From NCBI GenBank assembly GCA_950295325.1, contig OX485803.1:124001-188000 (forward strand): DNA of 64,000 nt, read 5' to 3'. This DNA comes from Polytrichum commune. Taxonomy: Eukaryota > Streptophyta > Polytrichopsida > Polytrichales > Polytrichaceae. This document shows, in pieces, positions 36,133 through 47,517 of the stretch. The notes beneath the pieces were generated by a model, which saw only the letters and a program-made list of their open reading frames with translations, was not told where the DNA came from and made no database searches. Position 1 is the stretch's first letter; each line of letters opens with the position of its first letter. A program made the position numbers and the translations under genes.

Positions 36133-37751
36133 GGACTATAGCCAGACAGATTAGTTGTAGAGGTTACAACTGCCGGGAGAGCTTCACCCTTGATAGGCAG
36201 GTTGCGGACAAGAAGCTCTCTCTCTCTCGTTATATCTGCTAAAAGCCATAGCTACGGAGAAACAGGCTATAGGCATAGAGCTAGAGTAAAAGACATTGTA
36301 GGATTTTGAAGTTAGAGTTTAGCAGTCACCGCCTGTGATAGGGGGATGCAGCCTAACAAACTAAATTTGAGTTAAGTAAAGAGGATGATCGGAATATTAT
36401 TAGTATGGCAATAGTCTGTGTGAGTTCGGATTTGTGAGTCAATATATAGTAGAGTTGTATGAATGTGCAGTGAATGCAAGTAACCTAATGGGAGTGCAAT
36501 AGATAAATCAGCAAGAAGAGGCATGAAAGAGAAGTGATCCTAAGAGTCAGGAAGTGATTCGGAGTGTCAGAGCGATTGCAATAAAAACGGGAAACAATCA
36601 AACGCAAAAACAAGGGCTATAGTCTGTGGTTGTGGAAGAAACCCACTGAGTCAAAATGGAGACATCCTATTGCATTGGAACATCAAAGAGAGAAGTTACC
36701 AGCGAAGAGATAAGAGAGTAAGGAAGTGAGAGTCAGAAAGAAGAGCAATATTCGGAAGTAAACTCGGAGAGAAAGAGAGATCGTCAAAGTAAATATAAAT
36801 GAAAATGGCCATAGTTTACAGTAGTGGTACATCGGACTGGGAGCGTCCGTAAGAACTCAAGCAAGAGTGTCAGAACAAGAGGCGCAGCCGTGAGATTAGC
36901 GTAAGGCCGGGAATTACATAGAAAGAAGAAATACACCTGGGAGAGAGGAAGTTTGATGAGAGTGGCACAAGAGGAAAGATCGAAAGCCGATAGGCTTAGG
37001 CACTGACATGTCTTATAACTGCCTATAGCCAGAGGGAGAGAGAGAGATGTGAGAACTTGAGGAGATGATAAGGTAACTCTGAATGATCATGACAAAGAGA
37101 GATGGGAGGTTAAAGAGATTACCGTGACATGATTAAAGTTAGAGAGCCGGCACAGTGTCTAATTGATAAGCCAATTAGGTCATCAAGATCGTGCCTTGTG
37201 ATAATTAGTAATGAGGATAATAGGATTTGAGATTGGAAAGAATTAGGCTAGCCGTAAGGGTCTATGATGTCAAGATCTAACGCCCATAGCCTATAGATTT
37301 TTATAATTGCATAAGAATGTGGCAGGAATTAAGGCGAAGCTCTGTGTGTTGTGTGACAAAGCCGAATACGAGATAAGTGAACCTCGATTGTAATTAAGAA
37401 CGAAATAAAGTAAAGGAACAAATTCTTTGAGCAATGCATTTGTGATTGTGTTTTATGGATACAAAAGGATGATTTGGTTAGATAGGAAGAAACTAACCCC
37501 AATCAGATGAAAATCCATTGGATGAATATGGCCAAAGATCCGAGAAGAATATAGCCAATGCTTTTGAATTTCACGACAGCCCTAGGTCAAAAACTTAGAG
37601 CAATAGAAAAAATTCCCTAAAGATAGGACTGAATCACACACGACAGAAAGTGCACAAATGAATCATAAGAGTGGAGAAGAAATGGAATGAAGAGGGAATG
37701 GAGAGAGAAACGTCCTAAAATGTTGTTATAATCCTTTAAACCAATGTGACA
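36133..37751. other. purine-rich stretch with recurrent CTATAGCC motif
   Basis: The + strand is rich in A and G, and no reading frame of note is present. The phrase CTATAGCC or its complement, with near versions, recurs at about 36133, 36264, 36614, 37022, 37288 and 37551. The stretch lies directly upstream (in transcriptional sense) of the piggyBac relic and may be part of that element or a separate repeat. Confidence 0.4.
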
Positions 37752-38034
37752 TTAACCCTTATAAACACTAGCTCAGTCTTCCTGGAGACATTGTTCCCTG
37801 GGTTTTGTTGTTTAGAGAGAAACCAAAAACTTACTACAATTGGCGTGTTGGTTCTATCGTCATTGTACTCCCCAAGAATTGTCCCGTACAGCAGTGCATA
37901 CGCTGTAGTATTGTCTGCGGACTAATTCCCAATGTGTTTTTGCGATGTGAGAACCTGGCGGCCCTTCTTTGCTTCATAGAAACTACCATTCTTTGGGGTT
38001 GTATGACACCTAGGCACGCCATCTCCACCCCCGC

Positions 38035-39163
38035 TCATAGGTGGACTCTCAGTGTACCAACGTTGCAATCCTGGGACACATGACGGTCCGCCAGTATCCA
38101 TACGCATTGGCGGTGTCCATATAGAGTCCATGTGTCATGTACATGCAGCGTTGGACAGTCAACTGCGGTGATGTCCTCAACGTCGGGAGGATTCTCCTGT
38201 GCTACTGCGGTAGGCAATTCAAGCCGTCTTTGTCTAGCGCGAGTGAGACGGGGTGGAATTTTGTCTGGTTGAATTGTACGCTGAATGCCCGCATGAGTAT
38301 TGAAATTGTCCACTATATCATCGTTGAGGATGACATTGCCCATTGCAGTTGACCACGAAGCTCCCCTCTGCGCCACACAATCCAGCCTAATCCCAGCTGA
38401 AACTTCAATGAGTGTCTCCGGGCATTGGGTGTGCGACTCGCGGCTGTTTGGTTGTCCATCCTCCTCCATCCCTGTCGTGGGCATCTGCTTGCGTGTCATG
38501 CGCCCCCGTGCAGGACCCCGCCCTCTCCCTGGAATATGTGATGGTGCTACGGACCGGATCTCCCAAACCGCTTCCAACGACAAATCCATCTCCACTACCA
38601 CGTTCACAGACAAGTTCCTCAGCGCTCGTGGAGCCCGGGCCATGGTCTTTAGATTGCTCCTCCCCCGACGACCCGCTCGGTGGGCCGATGGCGATGTGCG
38701 CGTCCCCAGCAACTCCCCACTCAGCGCCAAATCTTGGTACATGTCCCAAAGCCCCGTGCCCTCCTCATTCGTCTCCACTACCAACGTCGATCATGTGGGT
38801 CTTGTTGGGGTGGTCGATGGCGCTTTGAGCATCGCGTCTTTCCACTTCCCCATCGGGCCACACGCGCACCTTCAGAAGATTTTCAATCTCTGTAGGGAAT
38901 TTTTGTCTGTCACGCCAACCGAGAGCTTTCGCAGCTTGGCGATACCACAAATAACGGTGAATTTGTGAGGCAGAGAACTTCACTCGCTGGAATCCGGGAG
39001 GCCTCGGCAGTGAAAGCAAGAACTTCGAATCAAAGCAGCGAACCAATCTACACACGACGGTTTCTGGAACCCCGGACCGCAATCCCCACGCCTGTATCAC
39101 AAATTCAGCCTCACGCAACACCTGCTCAGAGGGCGGATTGCTAAGCGAAGCAACGAAATTCAT
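38035..39163 (-). CDS. uncharacterised ORF pair beside the piggyBac relic
   Basis: Frame 1 runs from 39163 to 38405 with one TGA at about 38765; it starts MNFVASLSNPPSEQV. Residues 60-110 look globular, with FSASQIHRYLWYRQAAKALGW and KFPTEIENLLKVRVW, possibly a helical DNA-binding fold; the part after the stop is acidic and Gly/Ser-rich. Frame 2 (38784-38035, 249 codons) overlaps it and is rich in Arg and Pro. Splicing or a single mutation could make either the true product. I do not recognise a family. Same strand and proximity to the transposase suggest an accessory protein of a mobile element, but this is inference. Confidence 0.35.
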
Positions 39164-39879
39164 GACCTATCACAGTTTAGGTCTACCTTGTGTGACGCTG
39201 ATTGATGTCCGAATTCACGGGAGATCTCATAGTGATCAATGCAGGGCGGAATGCGTTGCGCCGGATCCCAAAACATCCACAATTCTCTTCTCAATTTCTA
39301 GCCAATTCCTTTGGCCCGGTGAATTCGAACTTCCCCCATCCTGCATCGTGTACATTTCTCGCCCGCCAAATTACACATCTCCATCATGTCCTCCGATCTC
39401 CGCACACAATGTGGCGGCCCACTACCACAGCTAGAGACTGAAACGGGAATCCATAAGCGGAGAAAAAAAAACAAAAAAGAGCTCACGTTGCGGCACCCCA
39501 AAGTGGCGGGAAAAACAATTATAAAGAACATTGTAGGATCCCTACCTACATAATGTCAACGACCCCTTGTCCCGTCGGCGACTGGCACGTGGCGGTGTAT
39601 GGCTTTGGGAAGGCATATGTATACACGTAGTGGTGTCCACAACTTGAGTAAACGTATGATGGGGTCTACTAGGTCACAATATGTACAATGCGTGCTACTA
39701 ATGCCCAGGGAGTCCACGTGGGCGACATTTATTTTTCAAAAAATAACTCAAATTTTCTTTACGCCAAGGGCTACAAGGATCATGTATCACCCAACACACA
39801 CCCTAAACGGATGTATAATCCATATGGCGTTATACATTTTGTGAGACCAATTTATGTCCTCAGGCATGTTTAGGGTTAA

Positions 39880-40026
39880 CCATGCCCCCAACCTCCGTGC
39901 TAGCAATAGAGTCCGTCCCCTCTTCCTCACCACCAATTTGTGACGATGAAGCCAGCACCGGAGGTGAAGAAGCCAAAGCAGTATAAACCCGTTGATTAGG
40001 ATTTTCCCAATCTGTCATTTGAAAAG

Positions 40027-40062
<36 letters not shown>

Positions 40063-41097
40063 TGTCACATGGAAAGGCAAAAACAAAAGTAACTCGTCAA
40101 CTAAAATGAAGGTGGACTTGTCAAAAGGGAGCATTGTATTGTAAGTGGCCTTATTGTGGGCACATCCAACCTCAAATCTATTTCAATACAACAAATGAAA
40201 TTGGGCGTGAAGCCAAAAAATGTGAATTGTAAACACGACTTGAATTGAATTTTACGAACAATTTTGGCTGCCGATTGAATCAGAAATTTATCTCATCAGT
40301 TGCATAATCATGAAGATTGTCATTTGAAGTTTGAGAATCATGAAAAATTAGAAGAGGTAATTTGGAGATTTGCTTCGTTTTCAATGTAGGATGAGACTAA
40401 TGAGGTGCGTGCAGAGTTTGAGATTTTGTTTTTCGTCTCTATGCCTAATGGAATTTTACATGATTTCGGTCTAAGGGCCACTTCACACATAAGCCAGGAG
40501 CCATGAGCATGAAATTGTGAGGGCCCAAAAGATGAGTCTAAAGGCTATCCCGAGACACTTCTAAAACCATGTACTGTGGTCACGAGCTCTCAAGTGTAGT
40601 GTGAAGTCATATGTGACCGGACCCTCATTCAAATGCCAATTCAATGAATTTCTATTCATGCGGGGTCCTCACATACGATAAAATAAAATAAATGAACGGT
40701 TGTGAGACTTGGGAGTGCCATGGTCTTGGTTTTGTGCTAGGCCTACCTCCAAGAAGTGGTTTTTGAGTATAGTTCAAGTGACCATGAAACATGATTTATT
40801 TGATACCACATAAGAATCCATGTAGACTTTACATCCATCTTGCATTCACTTACTCCATTGGTCCCTCAAGCGTGGTATGAAGCAAACTTGGATTGGCTCC
40901 ACCTTTTCCACCAACGAGAGTGCTTGAAGTGCAATGGTCAAGGGCATTCTATGTTGTGTGTGAAGTGGCCTTCATTTAAGAGAATCTTTGTCATTATTTG
41001 GTACATGACAAGTCATAAAGGCCACTATGGTGTAGAAATTGTAATGTAATGTCACCCTACATTGTTAGATTTATAGGGAATTGATTTCAAAACATTA
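39880..41097. other. AT-rich intergenic DNA
   Basis: No genes were recognised. A (TA)n microsatellite lies at 40032-40058. Confidence 0.5.
40032..40058. repeat. (TA)n microsatellite
   Basis: Thirteen uninterrupted TA units. Confidence 0.9.
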
Positions 41098-41617
41098 TGC
41101 CTCCTCCCCACCTGACTTTACCAAATAACCAAAGTATTTCCTAAAAATTGGGTAAAGCTCCCTCGATTCTAGCGGAGGCATCCAGCTATCCCAATGCACC
41201 TACAAGAACTTGAACCGGAGATTGTCAAGTAGGTTTTAGTTAAATAGCTTTCACACATGGTCATTATTTTATCTACCAAGCAATGAAGGTTGGATAGTTT
41301 TTGTCCCATTTCCAAATGCCTTACTACTCATCTATCTTGCCATCAGTTTTTGTTAATGCAACCCCTCGTGCCCTCATAGCTAAGATTAAAAGCAACCAAT
41401 CACAAGAGCAAGAGGCGACACTTTTAAAGGTCCTACATTCTTGCCTCATGTCTAGGTACTGATGGGAGGGTTGGTGCTTGAGGCTTAAAACCCCCACTTT
41501 TAAGCCATGCCACATCATTTGCCAACTAGGCTCGGCACTAGATAATGTCGATGGTGTGAAGGCCGTGTTTTTAGAACCAAGTTTTAGGCTTAGCTAGAGT
41601 CGGGTGGGGAGGGGGCA
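41098..41617. mobile_element. Tourist-like MITE, copy 1
   Basis: A 520-bp element starting TGCCTCCTCCCCACC and ending GGTGGGGAGGGGGCA, with imperfect terminal inverted repeats of about 25 bp. It is flanked on both sides by TTA (41095-41097 and 41618-41620), the 3-bp target duplication typical of PIF/Harbinger elements. It aligns over its whole length with copy 2 at 52082-52592. No transposase is encoded, so it would depend on one supplied in trans. Confidence 0.9.
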
Positions 41618-41620
41618 TTA

Positions 41621-43570
41621 TTGAATTATGGTAAATCTCCTAATGAAAACATTGCTTCATCAATGACAATGTTGATTGTTTGAACCATGTGGACATAGGA
41701 ATGAACCCTAAAGTCACCAAAGTGGGGGCTTAGTCAAGTTTTTTGAAGGAATCTCCCATGTATGTTAGTCCCAACACTTGTGTTAATGACCTAAAAAAAA
41801 CTAGGCAGGGAAGTTGTTTTGCTCTATTTGGGGCAACACAAATCTGAAAAAGCTTTGAGTTCTTTTCTTGAGTTTGATTCTATTTTGGAGGTACGCAAGT
41901 GGTGAGAGGAGCAAAAAAAATACATGTGACAAATAAGATGAGAAAATTCTTAATTGTATAGAGATAAAACATGTGAATACCTGAGACTCCAAGAAGTCCT
42001 TCAATATTTCTTTGGTTAGACTCAAACAAAAGACTAACAAGACACTACAATCCCAATTCATCCCAATACTTTATAATAAACTCTATGGTCCAATATCTAT
42101 CCTTTAAAAACCTCTTAATACGTCAACACGTCAACTTGAAATTAAGTCTTGAAATCATGTACCTATATGGTACACCTTTGATTTGAGGTGAACTCCCAAG
42201 GGTTAAACCTTAAAGAGAGAGAGAGAGCCCCCCCCCCCCCCCTTTTACTTGCATCATGCTGACAGGTTGGGAAAACAAAGCTCCGTGATGGGCCATGATG
42301 GCAAACACAAGTGCATCCCATGTAATTTAAGGTACTAGAGTGGAGCTTTTATTATAGACCGCACTTTGTGTTGTGAGTTGCTCCATCATGTAGGTAGTTG
42401 GCTTATAAATCTCCCACTTAGGGCCGTTTTACACACGTGACCGAGGGCCGCCAGAAATTTGATTTAGAGACCACGACCAAGAGAAATCCACATCATTTTT
42501 AAAAAGCTTTGGTCATGGGACATGTTGAGCGGACTTAGACTAGGATAGTAGGATGTAGTATTTTCATTGGAAATGAGAAATTTCAAATGTTATAAATAAA
42601 GTCCGTTAAAATAGAAGGTATGATTTTATTTTCTTCTGACATGTCATTTTACTTTTCACCGTCATATTGTACTTGGGTTCTCTCGTCGCAAAATTTGCAT
42701 GGCTACCAAATATTATACATTTCTAGACATGTAGGATTCCATGTCACTTCTGTATCACTTTCCCATTCATTTTATGTTATGTTCACCCATGGTTGCTTGG
42801 TAAAATGAAGTTGGACCATCACTCATCTCTCAACCAATGAGTGATTGTAGGAAACGGTGGTCATGGTCACTTGTCACTAGTGTGATCATGCCCTTTAAGT
42901 GCAAGTAAAGCATGTCTACTTCGGTTACTTGTCTCAATTGAACACCTATGCTATATTTGATTGTCGGCATGGCTAGTAGAGAGATATTCTATATTCAAAA
43001 GTCAACACAATGCAAAACTTATATGGTTGCTTAAGAAGAAATATTATTTTACTTTGCTAGATAATGAATAAGATATTCATGTGAGATCCATAAATAATGA
43101 GGAAAATGGCTTTGGTCATGCTATAGTTTTGGTTTGTGTTTGTTTTGGGTTCAGCAACCTCAAAGCAAATATACAATATTTGATTGGCTCTACCATGAAG
43201 TAGAGCTCGTGGTTCCATTGGGCACTTTAGACCCAAAATGATGGATCCCATTATTTTGTATTTGAATGTCTATATAAATGAATGTTTTGGGAGGGGGGGG
43301 GTATTTCCATTATATGTTCATTTACCAGCTAGGAATGTCTACACCATCCATGGATGATCATGCATATAGGTCATAAGCATCCGTGATGACATAGTTCAAT
43401 AAAAATCTTGTTAAGGTGGAGTGGAAGTTACGTGGAGATCGAGGTATTGCTAATTCATTTCTACTTCTCTCGATACATTATGACACAAAAAAGAACATAT
43501 AAGCTTCTCTTTGATAAGATAAAATTTCCATTGGGTAGGGCCTCGCATGCTTAGCAACATGCATAGCATA
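41621..43570. other. AT-rich intergenic DNA
   Basis: No genes were recognised. A GA-repeat followed by 15 C residues lies at 42215-42242. Confidence 0.5.
42215..42242. repeat. GA repeat plus C15 homopolymer
   Basis: An AGAGAG run of 13 bases is followed by 15 uninterrupted C residues. Confidence 0.85.
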
Positions 43571-44203
43571 GCAGCGACGCTATCTTGTGAGCGGCGAGCG
43601 GTGAGCAGTGAGCCGTGAGCAGAAAATTTGAATTTTTATTCTTCAAATTTTTCAATGAAATGTATGATATAGACCCTATGACCGTGGAGAATTGATGGTT
43701 TCATTCTATAAAATCTGCATATTATTTAACAAATCTGCATATTTATTTTTCTCTATTTTTTATTCTCAATTGTGACTATGGAATATTCTTGTCTCGGATC
43801 CGAAAGGACCTTGACAAAAAAAATGAATTTTTTTAATTATTTGTTTTCCTTTTTTTGAGTTTTCGTGGATAAATACTTAAAATTTTAATTTACATTCTTA
43901 TCCCTTATTTTATGTTCCCTATTATTTTGGAAGTTTTTTTTCTAAATTTTTTTTTCGTTTTCTTCCGTTTCTTTTTATGGATGGTTTTTTCAAAAGTTTA
44001 TAATTTCTTCCACTCCACGGTTATAGGCACCATCCACAGTTAAACGTACCATCTACTTTTAGTCATATTTGTAAAGAAACTATACGAAGAGTCCTACTCG
44101 GTGTAAGAATTAAGTTAAATATTTTGATTTTTTTCAAAAATTTCAAATTTTCTGCTCACCGCTCGCCGCTCGCCGCTCACCGCTCACAAGATAGCGTCGC
44201 TGC
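43571..44203. mobile_element. fold-back/TIR element with GAGCGG-type subterminal repeats
   Basis: The left end GCAGCGACGCTATCTTGTGA is matched exactly in reverse complement at the right end (44184-44203). The inverted similarity continues through variable numbers of 7-bp units (GAGCGGC, GAGCGGT, GAGCAGT) and into AGAAAATTTGAA, giving terminal repeats of about 65-70 bp. The 633-bp interior is AT-rich and without coding capacity, so this is non-autonomous. The CAGCGACGC start resembles plant hAT or Mutator MITEs, but no matching 8- or 9-bp target duplication was found. Confidence 0.85.
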
Positions 44204-47200
44204 GATTGTATAATACTATACTCTTCAATTGGGACCCATGTATCCACTTGATATTTGAAACTCCCATGGTATCATAAGAAGAGATGACCCCCGATGTTGC
44301 CACCAACATGAATTATGGTGTTGCTTCATCATTGTGTTGGTGTAACTCTACATGTAATGCCAAAACATGGATCACAAGACTTTAAAGGTGAACACCTCGA
44401 ACATGAACAAACAAGTTGGTCAACACATATCTCCCAAAGAAAAAAAGACCTTGGGTTCCACATGATCAATTGAAAATATCCTTTTAAGAATAATAGTTGG
44501 TGGTTCCCCACCTCGATTATCAATCAAAATTATTTTTTCTCCTTTGCTTTATATGTGATACCAAATAATTCATTTAAGAATTACCCTCCTAAAAAATTAG
44601 TGTAAGATATAAACTAATCATAGTATACTAAACATCATTTTAATGTTTGAATCCTACTTTAAATATGGATCAAGAGCCATGATCATGGAAATCTAAGGGC
44701 CCTTGAAACTCAACCCAAGGCCATACTGTGGGAAATAGAAATCCAATTTTACAGTTGGTGGGTCCTTGAGCTTATTGAAAAATGAAGGTGAACAACGTTG
44801 AGGGACCAGAAAGTATTTATGATTAATCCAAACTATTAAATAGTCCATGGTCCCACTACGACCAAATAATATTTCTAAGAGCTAATAACGATTCAATTGC
44901 TTGCCACGGTTCCAAAACACCTCTTTTTGATGGGCCTAACGCAATATCCGGTAGACCACGAAACATTAATCACTTGTTGCCATGTAGATTTATCATCCAT
45001 TCAAATTTCATGGTCTCACATGCCTTCAAAATCTAGTGTAAAATAAACTTGGACCGACTTTGACTTTCTCAACCAATCACATAATTTGTATATCACGGTC
45101 AAGGGCCCTCAAACTCTAGTGTGAAGTGGGCCGAGATTACAGGAAAGGTATTTACTATCAATACGTGCGTTTGGATAAGTAAAAGTGCTGAGTAACAGTT
45201 TTTTTCCCTTTAAAACTAGATGTGTAGCAAATATGAATGACGGTCAGTGGTTGAACGCGATGAGCTCCTAGGATACGCGTAGTTCATGACCGCATGATAA
45301 CCGGACAAGACTGGTATATTTTATTTACGTACTTCAGAGTAGTGACCCTAAAGAGAAGGAAGGGCTTTTTTCCTTGGTTCTTAATGCATTGGCAATTTGG
45401 CGTTGGCTTTTTGGCCTCCTCTCGCTACAACATAACAATATTTTTCTTTTAAAAAAAAAGAAGAAAGGAAAAAGGAGGGAAGGAAGGAAGGAAGGAAGCA
45501 AGGGTGAGCTTCCAGACTGGAAGATGCGGCAACAAGCCAACATAAGTTAGTACATCGCCGTGATTAAAAATAATTAGCTCCGCGCTGATGACCTCCATTG
45601 CCTACCCCGCTGCTCCCGCTGACGCGCACAGACTGCCGCGGACGCCACTTCTCCCGCCGCTGCCGTCGCCGCCCGGAACCTCGACTCCGTCCCTTTGCGC
45701 CTTCTCTCGCTTTCAAGCTTTCCTCTCCAGCCTTCCATCGCCATCTCCGCTCGTCCTGCTTGCATTGCAGAGTCCCTACAATCTGAATGAATAATATCGC
45801 TTCGTCGCCCATTTCGACCACGACAAAATAATCGAACAAAAAACTTGCACAAAAAGAAGGAAAATCGTTCGTCGTTACCATTGGTCTCTCTCATTTTTCA
45901 GCCACGATAGCTTGAGGTTAGTTTGGTTGGGTTGCGCGTGTGCATCTTGATGAGAGTTCGAAGAGGGAGGTATGTAGGTGGATTTGGATTTGCTGTCCCG
46001 ACCGTAATTGTCGGAGGAATGTAGCCGCTGGTTGTATTTTTTGGAGGCCCCGATGCCATGACAAAATTTGAATTCCAACTTTGGGTTGAGCTGAGGGAGT
46101 TGTCCATGGGGAGGGCATTTGGCTCTTACTTCCTTCTAAGTTAGTCTGCCACCCAACTTCACACATCGATTTCCTTCGATGTTGTTCGCCCACCTAGCAC
46201 TTCTCGTGAATCTGAAACGTGGCTCTCTCCCACTGGTCGCCGCGTATGTTGAGGTTCTTCTGGATGGGATGATGGGTGGTGCATCGTTATGATGTGTTGA
46301 TGATGTATATTTCTTTTGTGGCTGGGGCGGCTCGGTGATGCATCTCGAGGGTTAAGTTAGATACCTGTTTAATTATGTGATCCATGTGCCAAATGCATGC
46401 ACTGGGATTTGAGTGAGTTAGTCACAATGCTCTTGAATTCATCGGCCGAAGCAGCCGTTGCGGAATTTCGGGGATTGGGGTCGTTTCCGAACTTGGTTTA
46501 GCTTCTGCGATTCGGGAGGTGGACGTTGTCTGAGCTTTGATCCCATCACATTGCTTGCGTGAGCGGGTGGTACATGGAGATGTGCTCGATCCATCATCAA
46601 CCCTGCATTTCTCATATAAGGTTCTGTAGCTTCTTCGTCAGCTCCGTAGATTCTTGAATCTGTAGTTGCCTCATTGCCGCCCTCTGAATTTTCAAGAGCT
46701 GGTGGCTGTTCTGACAGAGGGACAGCGAATCTGTGGATCTTGATGCTGTAACTTAGATCTCTGTCTCTGCTCAACACGCCTTTTTCTCCTCTTCCTACAT
46801 TCTTCAGTGCAGGGTGGTGGTGGTATTCTCAGAGTTGTCTCTTTCCCCTTACTCTGCGCTTGTCCGACCGAGGACACCGGTTAGGAATCCATTTGTATTT
46901 CAACAAGATATTTTCGGCCACTTCCATTTAACCACATTCAAGAGCTTCAAGTCTTTTGGCTCTTGAAGACATCCTTCAATAATCTGATGGCGGAGACGAA
47001 TATTCGACTCTGTTTCTGAAAGGACTTAGAGTTATTTTTCCAAATTTTCCTTCCCTTCCGCCCCATCTGTTTTTCGCCTCAATCCATAAACCACCACTGT
47101 GATCTGCTCACACTCATGCTTGCTGTGCCGGGGAGGTCCCAAAGGCTTATGTCTATATCTGTGAAAATGTGGTTGATTCAAGCTGACCATGGTGGTCGCG

Positions 47201-47517
47201 GCTGTGTCAAGAAGGATGACCCATACTTCTGTTGCGAAAGGCCCCTCCTCCTGTCTATCTACATCCAAATCTCGGTTTGTGCAGTGTCGCCCTTCCCTCT
47301 CGATCTTCTTGCTTGTGGCTCATTCTCATCAGCACATTCAAATCCATCAAGTGTATTCCTTCTTTGATGCATGTGTGTATTTTGAGCATGGAAATCCTCG
47401 TCAGAACTTCCAACAACGGATGGCTATTCTTCGTTTGGTGAGCTTTAGACTGCATCTCAATCGCGAGTGTTGTTGCAGGGCTCCTAGGGTTTAAGCAGCA
47501 GCGAGTGTGGTAAAGCA
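44204..47517. other. intergenic DNA and probable PP2C 5' leader
   Basis: A GGAA repeat lies at about 45476-45499. A GC-rich block at 45580-45780 contrasts with the surrounding AT-rich DNA and could be a promoter island; open frames within it on both strands look compositional. Several - frames at 46439-46877 are unassigned. A good acceptor (TGTTGTTGCAG, ending 47478) just before the PP2C start codon suggests a 5' UTR intron. Confidence 0.4.

Noticed and set aside
33783-39879. Treating the piggyBac relic and the 38-39 kb ORFs as one element
   Set aside because: No shared terminal repeats bracketing both could be found, so they are kept separate.
43571-44203. GAGCGG-type units considered as a CRISPR-like array
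   Set aside because: Units are 7 bp without spacers, inverted at the two ends, in a plant nuclear context; a transposon fold-back explains them.
45574-45894. Two long overlapping - frames of about 105 codons
   Set aside because: They lie in a GC-rich block that is open in several frames on both strands; composition is Arg/Gly-biased, with no motif or splice support.
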